A DNA stretch of 32,148 bases from Lentisphaerae bacterium RIFOXYA12_FULL_48_11 (GTDB taxonomy: Bacteria > Verrucomicrobiota > Kiritimatiellia > UBA8416 > YA12-FULL-48-11), in NCBI GenBank assembly GCA_001804885.1, contig MHBM01000099.1, positions 18,392 to 50,539 on the forward strand, read 5' to 3'. Below are positions 17,753 through 26,205 of the stretch, piece by piece (the first letter of the stretch is position 1; each line of letters begins with the position of its first letter). Under the pieces are notes generated by a model that did no database searches, had not been told where the DNA came from, and saw only the letters and a list, made by a program, of their open reading frames with translations. Both the position numbers and the translations under genes were made by a program.

Positions 17753-18772
17753 ATGTATATTAGATGGCGAGAAACGGCAAATATCCGCGGCAGCATACTG
17801 GTTATGACTGTGTGGGTTCTTTTCTTTCTTGCTACGCTCGCTGTTGCGGTAGGAGGGCTTGTCGCTTCTAATGTAAGGGCTGCAGCCGGTATAAAGAACA
17901 GGGTAAAGGCATATTACCTGGCCAGGGCCGGTATTGAGATGGCAATCACTGAAACAAAGAGTGATTCCAATGCTTGGGACAGTATAAATGAGCCATGGGG
18001 CTCAAGTGAAGAGTTGTTCCGTGAAGTTTCCATTGGCGAGGACAAGGGAAATTTTTCTGTATATTATGATTCTGTTTCTACCCTTGGAGGATCGGTTACA
18101 AATTATGGCATGTATGACGAAGAGCGGAAAATAAATATAAATAAGGCATCGCTCGCCATGCTTAAGGCGATGATGGAGAATATCGCGCAAGTCGATTCAA
18201 TGACAGCTTCAGATGTTGCTTCAGCCATAGTTGACTGGCGTGATGTCGATGACGTGGTGTTGACAGGCGGAGCGGAGAACAGCTACTATGCGGCGTTAAG
18301 TGAGCCGTATTCATGTCATAATGGTGATTTTCAGTCACTGCATGAGTTGCGTCTTATAAAGGGGTTAACAGCGGTTATTTTTGAGAAAATTAAGCCCTAT
18401 ATAACGATGTTTGGAACGGGTAAAATAAACATTAATACGGCTGATTTAATGGTTCTGGTTTGTGCGGCCGAAGCTGGTGGGGGTGGAGATCGTACAGCTT
18501 GCAGGTTGTTGGTTGATAAGATAGGCAGGTTCAGGGCGAGTGGTAATGCATTTGTAGATCCATCCATTTTGAGTCGCTTGAATGCCTTTGTTGAAACTAC
18601 GCCTATAGAAAAAACAATCCTTGCCCGTATGATGGGTAATCTTACAATAAGATCCTCGTGTTTCGGGGGGATTGCCGGCGGTAGGGTTCCAGGAAGTATT
18701 ATGGATGACAGGCGTATTGAATTTGTTTTTGATCGGCAACAGGGAGTAAAGTTGTATTGGCATGAGTTCTAA
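17753..18772 (+). CDS. gspK: Minor pseudopilin tip protein GspK
   Basis: GspK-type protein of about 340 residues. The N-terminus 'RGSILVMTVWVLFFLATLAV' is the atypical prepilin segment of GspK, followed by 'AYYLARAGIEMA'. Two helix-hairpin-helix-like motifs are visible, each after an 'ININ' signature: 'RKININKASLAMLKAM' and 'GKININTADLMVLV', with 'AIVDWRDVDD' between, as in the GspK SAM-like domains. Known GspK caps the pseudopilus. ATG 17753 has 'agcagg' six bases upstream; ATG 17747 is the alternative. It overlaps gspL by 11 bp. Confidence 0.92.
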   Translation: MYIRWRETANIRGSILVMTVWVLFFLATLAVAVGGLVASNVRAAAGIKNRVKAYYLARAGIEMAITETKSDSNAWDSINEPWGSSEELFREVSIGEDKGNFSVYYDSVSTLGGSVTNYGMYDEERKININKASLAMLKAMMENIAQVDSMTASDVASAIVDWRDVDDVVLTGGAENSYYAALSEPYSCHNGDFQSLHELRLIKGLTAVIFEKIKPYITMFGTGKININTADLMVLVCAAEAGGGGDRTACRLLVDKIGRFRASGNAFVDPSILSRLNAFVETTPIEKTILARMMGNLTIRSSCFGGIAGGRVPGSIMDDRRIEFVFDRQQGVKLYWHEF

Positions 18773-20207
18773 TAGTACCAGGAAACATTCAGGTCCGTCG
18801 GTTATTGTTGAAATTGGAAACGACTGGCTCAAGATGATGCAATCGGCTCCATCCAGGGGAGGCGTTGCGGTTTCAAAATTGTGCGTGGAGAATTTCGGTT
18901 CTTCCGGTGCTGATCTTGCCAAACTGATATCACGTTCCATCAAGCAGTACAAATTCTCGAGGATGCCCGTAATTGCCTGCCTGCCCCGGCAGGCGGTGAA
19001 TCTCAGAATGCTGGAACTTCCGTCCACGGATCCTCACGAAATTGCTGATATGGTCGATCTTCAGGTTGGAAAACAGACGCCTTATTCCAAGGATGAGATT
19101 GTTTCTGATTACAAAATCCTCGGTTCCGGCAGAAGTGGATACAGTCGGGTTATGCTGGTCATTGTCCAGAGGGGAGTGCTCCGTCAGCGGTTTAGTGTGC
19201 TTGAAGAGGCTGGGGTGGAAGTTCAGAGAATGTCTGTTTCATCCGAGGGATTGCTGAACTGGTGCCGGCATTCAATGGGAGGCTCTGACAAAGTTACTGC
19301 AGTCCTGGATATAGATGCTTTATATTCCGATTTTGCAGTCGTAAGTAGAGGAGTACTTGTGTTTACAAGGAGTATCCTGATCGGCGCAAGTCAGTTGCTT
19401 GAAGATTATGGGACATGGAAAGACAAGCTGGCGAGGGAATTAAGGCAGTCTTTGGAAATGTGCCAGAACGAGTCACATGGTCAGTCGCCGGTAAGGCTTG
19501 TGATATCCGGGGCCGGAATAAATATACCGGAGCTCAAGGATTATCTTGGGGGGCAGCTTGGTTTATCAGCGGAGGCCCTAGATTCCCTGAAGGCAATGAC
19601 AAAAGTTCCGGTTGAACCAACTATGAGTTCTGGAGAATACAGGACAGTTTCTCTTACGACTATGATTGGCGCTGCGCTTGCTCCAGAGAATCTGGAATTT
19701 AACCTGGTACCCGATTCCATACTGCTCAGGCGGAGTCTGATCCAGAAGGCAAAAGTGCTGACGGCATTTGGTATTCTCGTAATGACTTTGCTTGTGACAG
19801 TGTCGTTCTATGGAACCACGAAGCTGTATTTCAAAAGAGATACGCTTGCCAAGATAGATAACGAATTGAAGGATCGTGATCCAGTAGTGAAAAAGGTTGG
19901 TAAAATGCTGGAAACGATCAGAGTCAGTCGTGAGCGCCATGACGCAAAGTTCACCATGGTTAATCTGATATCGGAAATCCATAAGCTGGTCCCTCCTTCT
20001 GTCACCCTTGAATTGCTGGGGCTTGATCTTGAGAAGGAGAAATCACAGGTCTTGATTAATGGTGAAGGTGGATCAATAGAGGATGTTCAGATGTTTGTTG
20101 GCAGTCTTGAGAAATCTCAGTTGTTCAAGGATGTTAAGGATACAACAAAAAAAGGTGAGGGAGGGGCGATATTCAAGTTTCAGATTGAATGTGCTCTCGA
20201 TAAATGA
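18762..20207 (+). CDS. gspL: GspL-type assembly protein (PilM-PilN fusion)
   Basis: A 481-residue protein with an N-terminal actin-like PilM/GspL cytoplasmic domain: 'PSVIVEIGNDWLKMM', 'VIACLPRQAVNLRMLELPS', 'AVLDIDALYSDFAVV' and 'LVISGAGINIPELKDYL'. A single membrane helix follows at about 327-347 ('LTAFGILVMTLLVTVSF') and then a PilN-like periplasmic coiled coil and ferredoxin-like domain ('LVPPSVTLELLGLDLEKEK'). The phosphate-binding Asp of PilM proteins is Glu here, so nucleotide binding is uncertain. In the family it links the GspE ATPase to the inner-membrane platform. It overlaps gspK at its 5' end and the next gene by four bases (ATGA). Confidence 0.88.
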   Translation: MSSNSTRKHSGPSVIVEIGNDWLKMMQSAPSRGGVAVSKLCVENFGSSGADLAKLISRSIKQYKFSRMPVIACLPRQAVNLRMLELPSTDPHEIADMVDLQVGKQTPYSKDEIVSDYKILGSGRSGYSRVMLVIVQRGVLRQRFSVLEEAGVEVQRMSVSSEGLLNWCRHSMGGSDKVTAVLDIDALYSDFAVVSRGVLVFTRSILIGASQLLEDYGTWKDKLARELRQSLEMCQNESHGQSPVRLVISGAGINIPELKDYLGGQLGLSAEALDSLKAMTKVPVEPTMSSGEYRTVSLTTMIGAALAPENLEFNLVPDSILLRRSLIQKAKVLTAFGILVMTLLVTVSFYGTTKLYFKRDTLAKIDNELKDRDPVVKKVGKMLETIRVSRERHDAKFTMVNLISEIHKLVPPSVTLELLGLDLEKEKSQVLINGEGGSIEDVQMFVGSLEKSQLFKDVKDTTKKGEGGAIFKFQIECALDK

Positions 20208-20821
20208 AATCGCTTCTTGATAAACTTGATAAGTTATCGCCGCGGGAAAAAATGATGCTGGCGTTGATGACTATTTTTGTTTTCAGCGCGCTGATGGACC
20301 GGTTTGTTGTCAGTTCCATTATGTCCAGGCTGGCAAAAATGGACTCAGCAATTGAACAGTCAAAAGATGATCGCGACTATGCCCTGCGCCTTCTCTCCAG
20401 GGAAAAAGAAGCTCAGGTTGAGTACGAAAGGATAGGCAGTACGATTGTCAAAGCGGCATCACCTGCCGAAGCCATAGCTGAGATGAAGTCTGAACTGTAT
20501 GATGCAGCTAAAAAGTCAGGGGTTGTTATAAATGCCATGGATCAGCGTGAGGCACGCCCGAAATCATTCTGCGATGAATACGTTGTGGAAATTACAAAAT
20601 TTGATGCTGAAATGAAGGACTTAATAGGCTTTATTTATAGAATAGACTCATCGCCGGGAATGGCCAAAGTTGTCAGATTGAATATTATTCCGGGGAAAAC
20701 AAGGAATTCTGTAACTGGTTCCATGTTGCTGACCAAGGTGATGGTTGTGGATGAGGGTACCACATCCAAAGTGCCGGTATCTTCTGGACCTCCTCAGGCT
20801 TCTTCACCACCGAAGCTTTAA
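20204..20821 (+). CDS. gspM: GspM/PilO-like assembly platform protein
   Basis: A 205-residue bitopic protein with a short cytoplasmic N-terminus ('LSPREKMMLALMTIFVFSAL' spans the start of the membrane helix, about 15-35), a coiled coil (about 40-85) and a small alpha/beta periplasmic domain, ending in a Pro/Ser-rich tail. This matches GspM/PilO layout, and 'LSPREK' is frequent at GspM N-termini. The ATG overlaps the gspL stop (ATGA), so the partners are made together. Sequence alone does not separate GspM from PilO; the pseudopilin set favours GspM. The 69 bp that follow hold no clear terminator. Confidence 0.82.
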   Translation: MKSLLDKLDKLSPREKMMLALMTIFVFSALMDRFVVSSIMSRLAKMDSAIEQSKDDRDYALRLLSREKEAQVEYERIGSTIVKAASPAEAIAEMKSELYDAAKKSGVVINAMDQREARPKSFCDEYVVEITKFDAEMKDLIGFIYRIDSSPGMAKVVRLNIIPGKTRNSVTGSMLLTKVMVVDEGTTSKVPVSSGPPQASSPPKL

Positions 20822-20890
20822 GCAGTAATCCGTCTTGTCCGCGAATCTCAATTTGACAACTGGCAGCCAACAAGTATTGTTAACAGAACG

Positions 20891-22300
20891 ATGAATGAGC
20901 AGGATAACAGTTTTAAAGGCAACTATGCCGAAGAAGGTGAATTAACAACTCCGGCTGGGCAGCATCTGCCAAGGGTTCTTGATCCCGTTGTGACCATGGG
21001 TGTGGTTCAGAAGTATATAGAAACAGAGCAGCAGCGCAGCCGCAGGGTCTTGTTCTGGATGAGTACAGTGTTTGTGTTTGCGGCTTTAATCATTCTTGTC
21101 CTGTTTATTCTTGTTGGAACCTTCCTTTATCAGAATTCACGGAAAGCCGTGGATATCAGTGATTCTATAAGAGCACAGGTTGCTTCATATAGTGCCGAGG
21201 TGATCGGTATATCCAACAAGCTGAGCACGCTTGAAGCAAAAGATAGCCAGCTCAATGAATTGGTCAAAAGTGTAGATAATAACCGTACCGAAGAAAACAG
21301 GTTGTTTAAGACTGATCTTCAACGTTTCAGCAGGTGGGTGGAGTCTCTTAATGCAAGGGATGTAAAAGTGCTTTCAGAACTTGAGACTAGAATGCGGGAA
21401 ATGCAGAGGATGCTTGAGGCGAAGGACAAGGAGTTGGAGGAAATGAAAAAGCAGTACTCTGCGCTGCTGACATCGGCAGGTCCAACAAGGAGTTATATAA
21501 ATGCTCCAACACTGGTGGATAATGAGTCGGTATCGAAACCTGAGAAGGTCGATGCGCCGGACATTGATATCACATCTATCTCAACGGTCGGTGTTTTTGA
21601 TGCAGTTGTATCTCTCAAGGAAACAAATATTCTTGCCGGTGTTCAGTCGAAAGGTGAAGTGTCTGTTGTGACTTTTCCCGGTGGTGACAAGTACGAGGGG
21701 GAATTCAAAGGGGGGTTGCTTAACGGCAGGGGGATTTACTATTACCGGAACGGAGATAGGTATGAAGGCGAGTTTCGTAACGACATGAAGAGCGGGTTGG
21801 GTGTTTACTATTACAGCAATGGCGACAGGTATACGGGCGAGTTTGGGAATGATATGAAAGACGGCAAAGGCAGTTTTGTCTTCCGGAATGGCGAGAAGTA
21901 TGTTGGTGATTTCAGAAACGATGTGATGATTGGCAAAGGAACAATGTTGTACCAGAATGGAAATAAATATGCCGGGGATTTTAAAAATGGATTAAAAAAT
22001 GGGAATGGTATTCTCTCCTTTCATAATGGCGATATATACAAGGGTGATTTCAAGGAAGACTTAAGGAATGGTAAGGGGATATATTTCTTTGTTGATGGAG
22101 CCAAGTATATTGGCGATTTTAAAAATGATAAAAGGCATGGTCAGGGCCGATATATTTATCCCGGCGGCGAGGAATATGTCGGCGCTTTCAAGGAAGGCAA
22201 GAAAAGCGGAGAAGGTGTTTGTGTATATCCTAACGGCCGTCAGTTCAAAGGGTTGTGGAAGGATGACAAGCTTGTTGAAGTGATACAGACTGTCCAGTGA
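20891..22300 (+). CDS. Membrane-anchored coiled-coil protein with MORN repeats
   Basis: A 469-residue protein. The N-terminal region of about 50 residues is followed by a membrane helix (about 55-80, 'VFVFAALIILVLFILVGTF'). A coiled coil covers about 85-195, then a low-complexity linker, then about nine MORN repeats (259 to near the end), each of about 23 residues with the pattern Y.G.F...L.NG.G......G. Basic residues before the helix ('QQRSRRVLFW') suggest the N-terminus is cytoplasmic and the MORN domain periplasmic. Function is unknown; MORN repeats bind lipids or proteins in other settings. It starts 69 bp after gspM in the same direction and may belong to the secretion operon, but it is not a known Gsp component. 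Confidence 0.9.
   Translation: MNEQDNSFKGNYAEEGELTTPAGQHLPRVLDPVVTMGVVQKYIETEQQRSRRVLFWMSTVFVFAALIILVLFILVGTFLYQNSRKAVDISDSIRAQVASYSAEVIGISNKLSTLEAKDSQLNELVKSVDNNRTEENRLFKTDLQRFSRWVESLNARDVKVLSELETRMREMQRMLEAKDKELEEMKKQYSALLTSAGPTRSYINAPTLVDNESVSKPEKVDAPDIDITSISTVGVFDAVVSLKETNILAGVQSKGEVSVVTFPGGDKYEGEFKGGLLNGRGIYYYRNGDRYEGEFRNDMKSGLGVYYYSNGDRYTGEFGNDMKDGKGSFVFRNGEKYVGDFRNDVMIGKGTMLYQNGNKYAGDFKNGLKNGNGILSFHNGDIYKGDFKEDLRNGKGIYFFVDGAKYIGDFKNDKRHGQGRYIYPGGEEYVGAFKEGKKSGEGVCVYPNGRQFKGLWKDDKLVEVIQTVQ
21665..22285 (+). repeat. MORN repeat array within the coding sequence
   Basis: Nine tandem units of about 69 bp encode the MORN motif, for example 'GDRYEGEFRNDMKSG', 'GDRYTGEFGNDMKDG' and 'GEKYVGDFRNDVMIG'. 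The units are similar but not identical at DNA level; the last is incomplete. Confidence 0.85.
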
Positions 22301-22360
22301 TTAGGGTCTTCTGTTTTTGTCTGTTTCCTCTGTTACTATGTTGAATCAGATTTCATTTTC

Positions 22361-23125
22361 ATGCATAATAACTTAATGATTGTACAGGCTAAATGTGTTT
22401 TGCTGATGTGCCTGCTGTTTTATTTACGTCCAGTGTATGGTGTTCCAGTGATTGGAACTACTGAAACATGGGATTCAGGTACGTTTGCAGCCAGTGGTTG
22501 GGCAAATCAGCCAGGTTCGCCTCCTTCAGGAGGGGCGCAAGCTGTGACTACGGATTCAATTGGGCCGGAAACGGCTGTGAGGATAATGTTTGGTGATCAG
22601 GGGGCTGGTCCGTATGATTTTGAAGATGAAAAAATCTATGCTACGGCTTCTGCTCAGGGTGGGAATTTCCTGGGAGATTTTAACGCGGTAGATTCGGATA
22701 TTCAGGTAAACTTTAGTTTTTATGCGGACGATTATACAACGGCCAATAATACCCTTGCCATGTTCTTTTACAGTTCAACCGGCAATCGCACATGGAAGTA
22801 TTCTCTATCAGGGCCGGCCCTGATAGATACCTGGTATGATTATGCCGTGCCCATGGTATGGTCTGGCGGCTGGACATCTCCTGGTGCCGGTCAAACGGAA
22901 TTCTTGGCAGATCTTTCTGATGTAGACCAGCTTGGCATATGGGTTTACCGTTCCGCGGATCTTCCAGCCCAGAATTATTGGCTGGATGATTTTTCGTTTG
23001 GCTTGTTGGTTCCCGAACCATCGACGTATGCGATGCTGGCCTTTACTTTCCTGACCATGGCGCTGACATTGCGTCGCAAGCAATTCTTGTCACTTGTAAG
23101 AGTTCGCATTTCGAGGCAGAGTTAG
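22361..23125 (+). CDS. PEP-CTERM sorting-signal protein
   Basis: A 254-residue exported protein. The N-terminus has a hydrophobic signal segment ('CVLLMCLLFYL'), the body is a beta-rich lectin-like domain with an N-terminal 'TWDSGTFAASGW' and a later 'YWLDDFSFG', and the C-terminus is a PEP-CTERM tail: 'VPEPSTYAMLAF', a hydrophobic helix and a basic end ('LRRK'). Such tails are recognised by exosortase, which cleaves or anchors the protein at the cell envelope in bacteria that make exopolysaccharide. No exosortase is in the window. The ATG at 22361 is used; an ATG at 22376 would shorten the signal peptide only slightly. An intrinsic terminator follows. Confidence 0.88.
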   Translation: MHNNLMIVQAKCVLLMCLLFYLRPVYGVPVIGTTETWDSGTFAASGWANQPGSPPSGGAQAVTTDSIGPETAVRIMFGDQGAGPYDFEDEKIYATASAQGGNFLGDFNAVDSDIQVNFSFYADDYTTANNTLAMFFYSSTGNRTWKYSLSGPALIDTWYDYAVPMVWSGGWTSPGAGQTEFLADLSDVDQLGIWVYRSADLPAQNYWLDDFSFGLLVPEPSTYAMLAFTFLTMALTLRRKQFLSLVRVRISRQS

Positions 23126-23155
23126 GTTATTGTTGGAATCGGTTGTTGATGTTTT

Positions 23156-23181
23156 GGCCCTGCTAGGACAGGGCCGTTTTT
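23156..23181 (+). terminator. Intrinsic terminator after the PEP-CTERM gene
   Basis: A perfect seven-base-pair stem GGCCCTG/CAGGGCC with a six-base loop (ctagga), followed by 'gttttt'. It lies 30 bp after the stop codon and 24 bp before the next gene, so that gene must have its own start signal or depend on readthrough. Confidence 0.9.
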
Positions 23182-23205
23182 GTTATGTAATCAAAGGGAT
23201 GTTTT

Positions 23206-24234
23206 ATGAAAGTTGCACTTCTTGGTCTTTCTCAAGCGGGTAAACGTACTTTGTTCACGTTGCTTACAGGCCGGCATGTTCCTGAATCTAGAAAAGAGGA
23301 TGAATGTGTGGAAGGTCATGCGCCTGTACGTGATCCGAGGGTTGATACGATTTCCGCGATGGTAAAGCCGCAGAAAACAAAATATGCCGATACGGTGTTT
23401 TCGCTGTGTCCGGATATAAGTGAGGGGAGTAATGAGCGTTTCTGGCTGGAGACTGCCCGCCGTTGTGAGTTGATTTGCATGGTTGTGCGTTCTTTCAGCT
23501 CTGATGTTGTTTATCATGCCAGGGGTACTGTTGATCCTGCACGTGACAGGGCAAATCTTGAAACTGAATTAATGCTCGCCGACCTGGAGCTGGTGGAAAA
23601 AAGGCTCGAGAGAATAGGAAAGGAAAAAAGAGCAGGTCAGAACCATTTGCAGGTTGTTGAAGAACGGACTCTCCAGAAATGCAAGCAGGCAATAGAGTCT
23701 GAACAAAAGCCTGGCACTTTGAAGCTTGATCAGGAGGAAAACGCCTCCTTGCGTAGTTTGGGGCTTTTAACATTGAAGCCTGTGATATGGGCTTACAATG
23801 TCGATGAGAAGGATGTGAAAGATGATGGTGTAGATCCTGTTACCATATCCTGCAAGATAGAACAGGAAATAATGGCCATAGAGGATGCAGAAGAGAGAAA
23901 ACAGTTTCTTGAAGGGTTAGGGCTCTCTTCGCCGGGAATAGATAGGATGAACAGGGCTGTTTACGATACCCTTGGACTGATGTCATTCTACACGATGGGA
24001 GCAGATGAGGTAAGGGCCTGGACCATTCGTAAAGGTTCTGTTGCCCCTGTGGCGGCAGGTAAGATACACACAGATATTGAACGGGGATTTATCCGAGTTG
24101 AGATCATCAAGTACGATGATCTCATCTCTGCTGGCAGTGAATCTGCAGTAAAAGCACAGGGCAAAATCCAACTGAAGGGCAAAGATTACGTCATTGAAGA
24201 CGGTGATATCTGCAACTTCAGGTTCAATGTTTAA
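23206..24234 (+). CDS. Degenerate YchF/OLA1-family protein
   Basis: A 342-residue homologue of the YchF (Obg-like) ribosome-associated ATPase. The C-terminal TGS-like domain is well kept: 'YTMGADEVRAWTIRKGSVAP', 'AAGKIHTDIERGFIRVE' and 'KDYVIEDGDICNFRFNV'. The N-terminal G domain is damaged at key motifs. The P-loop reads 'GLSQAGKRT', with Arg where YchF has Ser/Thr after GK, and the switch II DIAGLVKGA motif is reduced to 'CPDISEGSN'. The specificity motif survives as 'NVDE', and 'VVRSFSSDVVYHARGTVDP' keeps the family layout. It probably does not hydrolyse nucleotide normally, and a true ychF may exist elsewhere. ATG 23206 has 'aaaggg' eight bases upstream. Its end overlaps the convergent gene by 11 bp. 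Confidence 0.9.
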   Translation: MKVALLGLSQAGKRTLFTLLTGRHVPESRKEDECVEGHAPVRDPRVDTISAMVKPQKTKYADTVFSLCPDISEGSNERFWLETARRCELICMVVRSFSSDVVYHARGTVDPARDRANLETELMLADLELVEKRLERIGKEKRAGQNHLQVVEERTLQKCKQAIESEQKPGTLKLDQEENASLRSLGLLTLKPVIWAYNVDEKDVKDDGVDPVTISCKIEQEIMAIEDAEERKQFLEGLGLSSPGIDRMNRAVYDTLGLMSFYTMGADEVRAWTIRKGSVAPVAAGKIHTDIERGFIRVEIIKYDDLISAGSESAVKAQGKIQLKGKDYVIEDGDICNFRFNV

Positions 24235-25360
24235 CATCTGGCGCTGGCGCCGGGACTGGAGCTGGTGCCGATCCGGGGCCTGGCATACCCATGGGAGGTG
24301 CCATTCGCTGTGGCATATAATTTTTGATCTGGGCTGCCTGTGCCAGTGAAGCTACATATTTTCGAAGAGCTTCGTCATATTTCTGGGCTTTAAGATTGTT
24401 GCTGACCTCTTCTTTTGTTGGCATGCCTGCAGCCTGATGCTCAAGTACCTGAATGACGTGATAACCAAAATCTGTTTCTACTACTGAACCGATTACATTG
24501 GTAGCCTGTCCGAATGCAGCATCTTCAAACGGTTTCAGCATCTGTCCCTTTCTGAATTTTCCGAGATCACCCCCCATTTCCTTGCTTGGACAATCCGAGT
24601 TTGCTTTTGCAAGAGTGGCGAAGTCGGCTCCTTTATCCAGTTGTTCCTTCAGCTTGTCGGCCTTGGCTTTTTTGTCAGCTTTTGTTTTCTCGTCATCAGT
24701 CTTTGCCGTGCCAATAAGAATATGCCGGGCATGTACGCTTTCCGGGAAAGCCAGAGCTTCCTTGTTCTTTTCTGTATACTCTGTAATTTCTGCGTCTGTA
24801 ATGGTTATATTGTTGGTAACGGGAGCAAACAGCTTGCTGACCTTGATGTCCGCCCCAATGTCATCGCGGACTTTTTCTTCAGTAATATTATTTTTCTTCA
24901 TGATTTCTTCAAAGGTTGTACCTTTTGGCAGATTTTCCTTAACTTTGGCCAGTCTCTGTTCAACTTCTTCCGATGTTGCTGTGATATTTGCCTTTTTGAC
25001 TTCAGCCATTAGCAGGGTTTTTACAACAAATCGTTCGATCAGTTGATCAATCATCCGCAATTTGATTTCCTGAATACGTTCCGGAGGTATCTGTGACATG
25101 GCGCCCGATAATCTCTGGTTAAGTTCGGTATCAGCCATCTCGCGGGTGAACTTTTCCCCGTTTACTTCAGCAATGACCTCGGGGATTTCCACTGGTGGAG
25201 GGGTGGTGGTGGGGCTGGCATTAAAAACAGGAGAGGAAGGCTCAACCTTGTCCGGTGTCTTCTTCGAAGATGGAACATCTTTCTTTCCACATCCTGATGC
25301 AATAATCAGTACTGCGCAAATGGATAAACATCCTGATAAAACGACAAATCTAGACTTCAT
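24224..25360 (-). CDS. Parvulin-type peptidyl-prolyl isomerase lipoprotein (SurA/PrsA-like)
   Basis: A 378-residue periplasmic folding factor. The N-terminus is a lipoprotein signal ending 'LIIASGC', so Cys24 is the likely lipidated residue. A Ser/Thr/Pro linker leads to a SurA N-terminal-type helical chaperone domain (about 60-205, 'VIAEVNGEKFTREMADTEL') and a single parvulin rotamase domain (about 210-310, 'VHARHILIGT', 'FATLAKANSDCPSKEMGGDLG', given here as separate motifs, and 'ETDFGYHVIQV'). A Met/Pro/Ala-rich tail ends the protein. It has a strong ribosome binding site (AGGAG, seven bases before ATG) and overlaps the end of recO by 11 bp, so it is the last gene of the minus-strand operon. 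Confidence 0.93.
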   Translation of the reverse strand: MKSRFVVLSGCLSICAVLIIASGCGKKDVPSSKKTPDKVEPSSPVFNASPTTTPPPVEIPEVIAEVNGEKFTREMADTELNQRLSGAMSQIPPERIQEIKLRMIDQLIERFVVKTLLMAEVKKANITATSEEVEQRLAKVKENLPKGTTFEEIMKKNNITEEKVRDDIGADIKVSKLFAPVTNNITITDAEITEYTEKNKEALAFPESVHARHILIGTAKTDDEKTKADKKAKADKLKEQLDKGADFATLAKANSDCPSKEMGGDLGKFRKGQMLKPFEDAAFGQATNVIGSVVETDFGYHVIQVLEHQAAGMPTKEEVSNNLKAQKYDEALRKYVASLAQAAQIKNYMPQRMAPPMGMPGPGSAPAPVPAPAPDVKH

Positions 25361-26168
25361 TAACTGTCTCCTGTATTTGTTTATTATGCTTTGCCTGAGG
25401 CTTTTCTTGGATAGTGTCCATCACAATACTTCGGCTGAGAGGTACAAAGTCCAAGTGATAATCGAGGAATGTACCAAGTATCTTTCCCAAAGCAACCAAT
25501 TGTTTTTCGCTAATTCTCGTGTTTCCTGTCAGCTTGGCTGAGTCACTGGCTTGCCAGACCATGAGCATTGCGAGGATATCGGGTGTCACTGGAATGGCCG
25601 ATTCTCCTGTTTTTGCTGAGCATCCCGGACAAAGTATGATGCCTTGGGATGGATAAAACGATACGTGCCGGAATGTGGTGGAGGATATTTCATTACGACA
25701 GGAATGACATCGCGCAATTTGGGGGGCCATTCCCAGAATATCCATAAGCTTTAATTCAAACCATGCGATGAATTGAGGCTTAATATTGCCTTTGCTTAGG
25801 TAGTTAATTGACGATTGTATCAATTCATAAAGTTCAGGCTGGCTGTGATTTTCCTGGCTTACCCGCCATGCAAGATCACAAACATAAGAAGCGCACATCA
25901 TTGCCCTCCAGTTCCCTCTGAATGTTTCCCTGCTCTGCAATGGGGTACATTCTTTCATAATGTGTACGGTATGCCTGTCATTCTTGTAAAAAATGACTTC
26001 GCAGGTATAGAAGAGATCATATTGTCCTAGAAAAGCACTTTTGGGCCTACAGGCTCCCTTGACTAATGTCGTCAGCCTTCCATGATCCGGGGTTATCCAG
26101 CTGACAATTTGTGATGTTTTGGAGTATGGTGTTATCCTCAAAACAATGGCTTTTGTTTTCTCCATCAT
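25350..26168 (-). CDS. recO: DNA repair protein RecO
   Basis: A 272-residue RecO, the recombination mediator that works with RecF/RecR to load RecA on SSB-coated DNA. The N-terminal OB fold reads 'KAIVLRITPYSKTSQIVSWI' and 'GRLTTLVKGACRPKS', typical of RecO, and a Cys4 zinc site is formed by 'CHSC' and 'CPGC' in the C-terminal part. Length is slightly above the usual 240-250. Two adjacent ATGs at the start (26168 and 26165) are equivalent. The gene lies 37 bp after ybeY and overlaps the isomerase gene, so these are likely co-transcribed. Confidence 0.93.
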   Translation of the reverse strand: MMEKTKAIVLRITPYSKTSQIVSWITPDHGRLTTLVKGACRPKSAFLGQYDLFYTCEVIFYKNDRHTVHIMKECTPLQSRETFRGNWRAMMCASYVCDLAWRVSQENHSQPELYELIQSSINYLSKGNIKPQFIAWFELKLMDILGMAPQIARCHSCRNEISSTTFRHVSFYPSQGIILCPGCSAKTGESAIPVTPDILAMLMVWQASDSAKLTGNTRISEKQLVALGKILGTFLDYHLDFVPLSRSIVMDTIQEKPQAKHNKQIQETVNEV

Positions 26169-26205
26169 AAACTAATTGCTCTGGTGACACATGCGAGTAT
26201 TCGAG

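Noticed and set aside
20822..20890. Terminator between gspM and the MORN gene
   Set aside because: Only a very short inverted repeat (acaa/ttgt) without a T-run is visible, so I do not call one.
21665..22285. Tandem DNA repeats as a CRISPR-like or satellite array
   Set aside because: The periodicity is explained by the in-frame MORN repeats of the coding sequence, and units are not near-identical with spacers.
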